A DNA stretch of 64,000 bases, taken from Tolypeutes matacus (lineage: Eukaryota; Chordata; Mammalia; Cingulata; Chlamyphoridae). This document shows, in pieces, positions 58,611 through 64,000 of this stretch; the first letter of the stretch is position 1, and each line of letters begins with the position of its first letter. The notes beneath the pieces are model-generated. The model searched no databases. It was not told the DNA's origin and saw only the letters and a list, made by a program, of their open reading frames with translations. The position numbers and the translations under genes are program-made. The stretch lies in NCBI GenBank assembly GCA_026826555.1, contig JAKSZT010053887.1:66709346-66773345 (forward strand). Direction: 5' to 3'.

Positions 58611-59255
58611 AATATATTATGTAAACTCATAGAATTAATAATTAGACTATAGGTCACCAGAAAATAGAATGAGGGTAGAGAAGGGAAAGCTGATGGTTAA
58701 TCTGTGCAGAATTGGTTAAAATGTTGTTTGTGAATCTTTGGAAATGAATGGAAATGGTGAGAGTACATTATGCTGTTTGTGAGGAGCAAAACTATTATAG
58801 GGGCATGACAGTGGTTGAAAGGGAAAATCTAAGGACATTTATATTATTAGAAGGAAAGCTAAAAAATTTAACATGGGATTGTATAACATAGTGAAACCTC
58901 ATGTAAAATACTAATATGGATAATATTGCATATATGACTGTTTAAACAAAATATAAATACAAATAAACTAGAGAGAGGGAAACAGAATAGCTGCTACATA
59001 TGGCAGAGGAAATGGAGAATTTGAGAGGTGATGAGTTTTGTTTGTTTGTTTGGCTGGTTTTTGTTTTTTAGTTTTATTATTATTACTGGAATAATGAAAA
59101 TTCTCTGGGAATGATTGGGGTGATGAATGCACAACTATGTGATTATACTGAATACCATTGATTGTACACTTTGCATGGATTTATACTTCATTAATATGTA
59201 TCAATAAAAAATGATTCGTTAAAAAAAGGCAAAAAATAAAGATTATCTTGGTATT

Positions 59256-60350
59256 CATGCAACTAATGTCATGCCAATGCCATGTGGGCTATTATCTTTG
59301 GAGATTCACAGTATATAACAAATATATACATGAGTTCTTTTAAAGACACTTTTACTTATAGTAAAATAAATCAGTTGTCTAATCTGCTATCCACTGAACA
59401 TGTTAATAGTGTTAGCAACACATGTAATAGCATTGATAAAACTCCGTTGTTCTGAACCTAGTTATGACAAGGAGTTTTGAAACCAAGTTACTAATTCCTA
59501 ATATTTGTGCTTTGCCATTTCTGCAAGTCATTTATTTTCTTTGGTCTTCATTTTTTCTTTTAAAGAGGGGTGATAACATGGCCTCAGAGGACATTTTAAG
59601 GTCACATTATATAATTTATGAAAAAGTGTTCTGAAAATGCTGTTGAAGATAGACATTAATGAAAAAGATTACCTTCTTAAGATAGAGTAGCTTAAAAAAC
59701 ACTTAGAGGCATAAATCAAATTTAGAAATAACAAACATATTTTTGGTATATACCAGACTCTGCATCTCCTTTCAACTCATTAATGCCTACTTCTTCTCCA
59801 GTTTAACCTTGCCCTTAGGACTGACTGCATATTTACAATGTAATTCTAAAGCCTCAACCACCTGATATGATAGAATCTTAGATCTGAACTTTGGATCCAG
59901 TATCTATGGTCCAAAACTTGCTTGCCTGAATTCTCCTTGACCCCATAAATCTTGGGTAATTTTTGAAGTCCAACACAGCATTTCCTATCCTTAGCCGACT
60001 TAGGTCTAGAGTTGTATCTTGTACCTTGTCTTTTATGGACCTAATTAGACATACTAGCAGTCCAGCCCCTTAAAATCTGAGACCCTAAATCCCTGCCCTT
60101 CTGGTTAGAAAATGAATATTCTGTGTAATTCTTGCTTTTGCTAGCTTCTCTCCTTGAAGTCCATGAAATGTCCTAAAACCTGAAAGTTTTCCATTTAGAG
60201 ACATAAATCCTTTAACAAGACTATAGAATTTTCCCTATCTGACCAATTTCAGTGTTACTTCCTTCCAGGGCTTTTCTACCTGATTAGATCAAATCTCCGA
60301 ACCTGGTACTTTCACTATTGTGTCTTAGATGCCTATTTTGTGTTTAACCA
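59256..60350. other. Mostly unassigned sequence
   Basis: Unique, apart from a probable MIR at 59440-59645. No gene recognised. Confidence 0.4.
59440..59645 (+). mobile_element. Probable MIR
   Basis: 'gcaagtcatttattttctttggtc' territory (59523-59546), then 'agaggggtgataacatggcc' and 'aaggtcacattatataattt', matches the right half of MIR. Confidence 0.5.
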
Positions 60351-60354
60351 CCCT

Positions 60355-60745
60355 CTTTTATCTTTTATCTACTGCTAAGTAACATGTTATCTCCAGAATT
60401 GGTCACTTTAAACAACAACCCTTTTTCACTTCTCAGAGTTCTTTCAGCTGCCTGGGCTCAGGCTCACTCATGCAGCTGTGTTCAGCAAGCATTTAGCTGG
60501 GGGCTGGGCGCTGGTAGGACAACTAGAATGGCTGTGCATCTCTTTCCATGTTGTCTTACTCTTGAGCTTCTTCACCACATAATGGTTTCCTTCTCAAGAG
60601 TTGTACAAATTTCTCTTCACTCTACAGGTTAACAAACCCAAACCAACCGAGTTTCCAGAGGAAGGAAAAATAGACTCTACCTCTTGACGGAGGAATGGCA
60701 AATTCTCATTGTCAGTTGGCACAGCTACAGAGGAGGGAGGAAATT
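60355..60745 (+). mobile_element. Ancient mammalian repeat, family uncertain
   Basis: The text 'ctaagtaacatgttatctcc', 'ctgcctgggctcaggctcac', 'tcatgcagctgtgttcagc' and 'aatagactctacctcttga' matches, in order, an old widespread mammalian repeat that I remember but cannot name reliably. The 82-codon open frame at 60384-60632 is part of it and is not a gene. Confidence 0.5.
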
Positions 60746-60984
60746 TCGTGGTCAGTTTTGCAAAACAAAACAAAACAACAACCAAAAAAACCCACACATG
60801 CCTTAATCCAATTGCTATAGTAAAATCAATATTTACTAGATTAAATGTAATGACACCTCATACCCATCACGATAAGAATCCAGAAAGATCAATCTGGTGA
60901 TCCATCTGAGAAAAAGATGAAAATATGATTAGAATGGGACAGTATAACCCATACAAATGTTGAGAAATAATATAAGCCCTTGAA

Positions 60985-61141
60985 AGAGAGTGTCTCAAGT
61001 TAAACCATGGACACAAATTATAAATACCAAANNNNNNNNNNAGAGAGTGTCTCAAGTTAAACCATGGACACAAATTATAAATACCAAATCCAGAGAGTGT
61101 CTCAAGTTAAACCATGGACACAAATTATAAATACCAAATCC
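60985..61141 (+). repeat. 50-bp tandem repeat (three copies) with a 10-N gap
   Basis: The unit starts 'agagagtgtctcaagttaaa' and ends 'taaataccaaatcc'. Copy 1 is 60985-61031 (47 bases, then the Ns). Copy 2 is 61042-61091 and copy 3 is 61092-61141. Copies 2 and 3 are identical, and the 47 bases of copy 1 match them exactly. Confidence 0.95.
61032..61041. other. Assembly gap (10 N)
   Basis: Ten Ns inside the tandem repeat, so the real number of repeat copies is unknown. Confidence 0.98.
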
Positions 61142-61788
61142 AGAGTTTAACTTTGGGTAGAAACTACACTGTGATGTAGATAGAATACAGGCCAATATTG
61201 TACACAGAGTTTTAGAGCCTTAGACTTTTCCAGTTTGGCAGGTTACATTTATATGTTAGTAGATGTGTGTATATGTTGGGAAAGACAGAAAATATGGAGC
61301 CCCATTAGTGAAATTCACACCTTATGCAAGATTTCTGGTTTTCCCAAATCTATTACACAAATACCAATTTATTTGCCTCTATGCCCACTTGAGTTATTGA
61401 ATAATTAATGTAATAAATATTACATAGAACTATGTAATAATTGTAATATATTACTTAAATAAATATAAATTTACTTCTACATCACTTTGTTTCAAAAAGC
61501 TGTCATGATAGCTTTAACCAATCAACTGATATATTTTGTAGCATTAATATGTCTATGTGTATTAACTTAAATCATTTCTCCTTAATATGTTACGTTGGTT
61601 TAATTTAGTTATTAAAATCATAAGATGTATATCAAAATTTTTTTCTGAAGTTTTCACTATTCATAAAAACTATGACATCTAAAGAAGACATACTACTTTA
61701 AATGGTAAATTTATTCTACACTGCTATACATTCCAACTTTTACAGAAAAGAATTTTAAAAGTTGAGAGCAAATATATATATAGAGAGA
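61142..61788. other. Unassigned AT-rich sequence
   Basis: No recognised repeat or gene. Confidence 0.45.
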
Positions 61789-62037
61789 GGGAAGCATATA
61801 TGGCTCAAGCAGTTGGGCTCCCGCCTACCACATGGGAGGTCCGGGGTTCAGTTCTCATACCTCCTCATACCTGTTGCAAGACAGCGAGCTGATGCAACAA
61901 AATGACACAACAAGATGACGCAATGAAGAGGCACAACAGGAAAAGACAGAATAAGAAACACAACAAGCAGGGAGCAGAGGTGGCTCAAGCCATTCAGCCT
62001 CCCTCCCACATGGGAGGTCTCAGATTCAGTTCTTGAT
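61789..62037 (+). mobile_element. Dimeric tRNA-derived SINE (xenarthran type), left part
   Basis: Unit 1 has 'tggctcaagcagttgggct' (61801) and the B-box region 'ggaggtccggggttcag' (61834). A (GACA/CAACA)-rich linker follows. Unit 2 has 'ggtggctcaagccattcagc' (61979) and 'tgggaggtctcagattcag' (62011). This two-unit plan and the 'ccacatgggaggtc' motif are, from memory, those of DAS-type SINEs of sloths and armadillos. The SINE is cut by LTR no. 8 and ends after it. Confidence 0.75.
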
Positions 62038-62649
62038 TGTATTAGTGAACCAAAGAGGTGCTGATGCAAAATACCAGAAATTGATTGGCTTTCATAAGGG
62101 TGTTTATTTGGGGTAGAAGCCCACAGTCACCAGGCCACAAAGCATAAGTTACTTCCCTCGCCAAAGTCTATTGCCACGTGTTGGAACAAGATGACTGCCG
62201 ATGTCTGTGAGGGTTCAGGCTTCCTGGGTTCCTCTTTTCCCAGGGCTTGCTTGTCTCTTGGCTCAGCTCCTCTGCTATCGCCACAAGGTCAGCTGTACAC
62301 TATGAAGCTCTCTAGACTTTGTCTCTCTCCACAAGGCCAGCTATAGACTATCAGGTGACCGACTTGTCTCTTTTCCCAGGGACTTCTCTCCTTCCTCATG
62401 ACCAAGCTCCTCTGTGTGCTTACTTCCTGGGGTTCCAGCTCAAAACTCAGCATCAGAACTCCAACTCTGTACTTTGCCATGTCTTTTATCTCTGAGTCCA
62501 CACCCACCAAGGGGCAGGGACTCAACACCCTACTGACAGAGCCCAATCAAAGCCCTAATCATAATTTAATCACACCCAGAGGATCAGATCAGTTTACAAA
62601 CATAATCCATATCTATTTCTGGAACTCATAACTATATCAAACTGCCACA
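62038..62649 (-). mobile_element. MaLR-like solitary LTR no. 8, minus orientation, 612 bp
   Basis: On the plus strand it starts TGTATTAGTGAACC and ends CAAACTGCCACA. The flanking 5-mers ttgat (62033-62037) and ccagt (62650-62654) differ only by transitions and both derive easily from the SINE sequence ccggt. The inverted polyadenylation region 'ggtgtttatttggggt' is at 62099-62114. Open frames 62289-62546 (minus) and 62398-62631 (plus) have no viral motif. Confidence 0.85.
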
Positions 62650-62752
62650 CCAGTGCCTCAAAAAAAAAAGAAGACAAGCATACAATGAACACAGGCAGCG
62701 TGACACAAAGAACAGTGAATGCGAACAAATAAGTATATAAAATAAATTTTAA
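62650..62752 (+). mobile_element. Dimeric SINE, right part with A-rich tail
   Basis: Continues the SINE ('gtgcctcaaaaaaaaaa', then 'tacaatgaacacaggcagcg') and ends 'ataaaataaattttaag'. A (TA)n/TAGA stretch follows (62753-62771). It resembles the stretch at 61771-61788, so this may be the target-site duplication. Confidence 0.7.
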
Positions 62753-62771
62753 GATATATATATAGATAGAT

Positions 62772-64000
62772 ACCTAGACACTAAATTACATTAATAACAT
62801 CTAAACCTATCATATTTTAGATATTTTATTTAAATATTAATGCCTGATGCATTTCTCTTTCTTTCCAAATGCATCCGACTGAGTATTGCTTTGCATAATT
62901 CTCTTTAGTGGAAAGAAATAGTGAGTTATTAGGCAACTCTCTAATTTTCCCAGACACTGAATTTGCTTTCAAGATTAGCATCAATTAGATACTTTATGGA
63001 TGCATCTGAGCTAGTGGATTAAAGGAAGAAGAAGGAAGGGAGGAAAGACAGAGGAAAGGAGGGAGTGAAAGGAGGGAGAAAAGATAACTTTTACTACGAT
63101 TGCCAAGTAAATGGAATGCTAAATCTGATTCTCTCAAAAATATTTTTTATTAAACAAACTGATAAATTCAAGATGATTTATTTTATCTTTTCTTACAATA
63201 GCCAAGTGAATTGGACAACTGAGGCAACTTTTCAAATAAGAAAAATAAACCAACATATTACTTTATTATATCCAAATAATTATAGCAAGGTTTTTATTTG
63301 ATAGATAAGTACTCTTCATATTTCTTCATCTTACATTTCAATCTAAGATAAAATAGGATGAGGAAAAATTATCTTGAAAACTAAAGAATCCTGATAATTC
63401 TATATCAAACATTCTATAAAAATATTTTATTTTTATTTGCTTGACAATTGGGAGGAAATATCTTATCAAGCTCTACATAATTGCATAAATGCAATAGTCA
63501 CTGTCATTTACTGAACACACTTCTAGAAACTGGGTGAATCATTCTCTCCTAGTCAACTACAGTTGGCCGGTTTGTATTACAGGCATCATGACCTTCTCAC
63601 CCAGCATGTCTCTGGAGTTGATGTAACACTTCTAGGCTTGAACAGTGACCAAGTGTGAAAGAACATATGTATGAGCAGGGAAGAGTCAGCCACCAGGTTT
63701 TTATGACAGATTCTCCTTTTTCATTATCTTGGGGGAATGAAGGAAGTTTCTTTTTCTTTTTTTTTTTTTTTTTTTTGCTTATATGTCAAAACCATTCATA
63801 AAGTGATTATTGAATCAATTTCCAGACTACCACAAAAATGGAATATTCTATAATATTTTGATATTTCATTTTCTATGTCTGAAATATTGACTGTAATGTC
63901 ACACACAGTTTTAAAAAAGAACCTTAATGTCTATTATTCAACTTGAATTTTCTAGAGATATATGAAAATCATTTGTTATAAATGTTACCCAAACTTTATA
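62772..64000. other. Unassigned AT-rich unique sequence
   Basis: No repeat family or gene recognised. A purine-rich run lies at 63024-63080 and a 20-base T run at 63757-63776. Confidence 0.45.
63757..63776. repeat. 20-base T run
   Basis: Uninterrupted T run at the end of a T-rich tract starting at 63750. It could be the inverted tail of an unidentified minus-strand retroposon, but no body is visible. Confidence 0.9.

Larger units (their letters stand above)
55163..59255 (+). mobile_element. L1 C, right part (ORF2 and 3' UTR)
   Basis: Runs from 'cttataatgggaacaatcc', through 'tatatatgcacctaacagca', to a 3' end with 'tatcaataaaaaatgattcg' (59199) and a short A-rich tail near 59221-59245. Its 3' UTR matches L1 B. 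A 32-base A run lies at 55982-56013. Confidence 0.85.

Noticed and set aside
60384..60632. 82-codon frame with Cys-rich text as a possible small gene
   Set aside because: It falls inside an old interspersed mammalian repeat and lacks splice or promoter context.
60985..61141. CRISPR-like direct repeats
   Set aside because: The 50-bp units abut without spacers, in a mammalian genome. It is a tandem repeat.
61789..62037. Possible tRNA gene pair
   Set aside because: Same reasoning: dimeric SINE with a CAACA-rich linker and a 3' tail.

Overview
This is AT-rich, gene-poor mammalian nuclear DNA, filled largely with interspersed repeats. Three things point to a placental mammal of the Xenarthra (sloth, anteater, armadillo): (1) a two-unit, tRNA-derived SINE at about 61.79-62.75 kb with the 'accacatgggaggtc' B-box region typical, from memory, of xenarthran DAS-type SINEs; (2) L1 copies whose 3' ends are not those of primates or rodents; (3) eight copies of one MaLR-like solitary LTR. 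The old mammalian layer (MIR, L2, MER5A-like, HAL1, L1M) agrees. A sloth is my best guess, but that is inference. I found no complete protein-coding gene, no functional tRNA or rRNA gene and no CRISPR array. Every long open frame is a piece of a dead L1, lies antisense to a repeat, or sits in an unassigned repeat.

Layout. 0.4-5.4 kb: an old minus-strand L1, split by a 5'-truncated plus-strand L1 that itself carries a solitary LTR (2673-3106). 5.7-6.1 kb: an LTR-like block. 6.1-13.7 kb: a near full-length minus-strand L1M interrupted by a MaLR-like LTR (10656-11301) and an ERV1-like LTR (about 13.23-13.67 kb). 15.2-32.2 kb: a HAL1 element split by two L1s in head-to-tail order (A, 15.9-24.9 kb; B, 24.9-31.7 kb), which hold five MaLR-like LTRs, two of them nested one inside the other. 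32-40 kb: mostly low-repeat DNA with two LTR-like blocks, MER5A, L2, a SINE and an L1M end. 40.3-43.6 kb: an ancient mammalian repeat split by a 2.05-kb retroposon-like unit (here called element X) with inverted arms and an unexplained 220-codon frame. A second, truncated copy of X lies at 47.9-49.0 kb, with 3'-end copies at 14.2 and 37.2 kb. 43.6-53.4 kb: mostly unique sequence with MIR and MER5A copies and one candidate short exon (45768). 53.45-59.26 kb: L1 C, lacking the start of ORF2 and carrying another LTR. 60.99-61.14 kb: a 50-bp tandem repeat containing a 10-N assembly gap. 61.8-62.75 kb: the SINE, split by the eighth MaLR-like LTR.

The content is therefore a layered record of retrotransposition. 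Many integrations can be read from their target-site duplications, which gives a relative order: HAL1, L1M and the ancient repeat first; L1 A/B/C and element X next; the MaLR-like LTRs last. The most unusual items are element X, the dense MaLR-like LTR family found only inside other transposable elements, and the candidate exon. Family names come from memory of consensus sequences, since no database could be searched.
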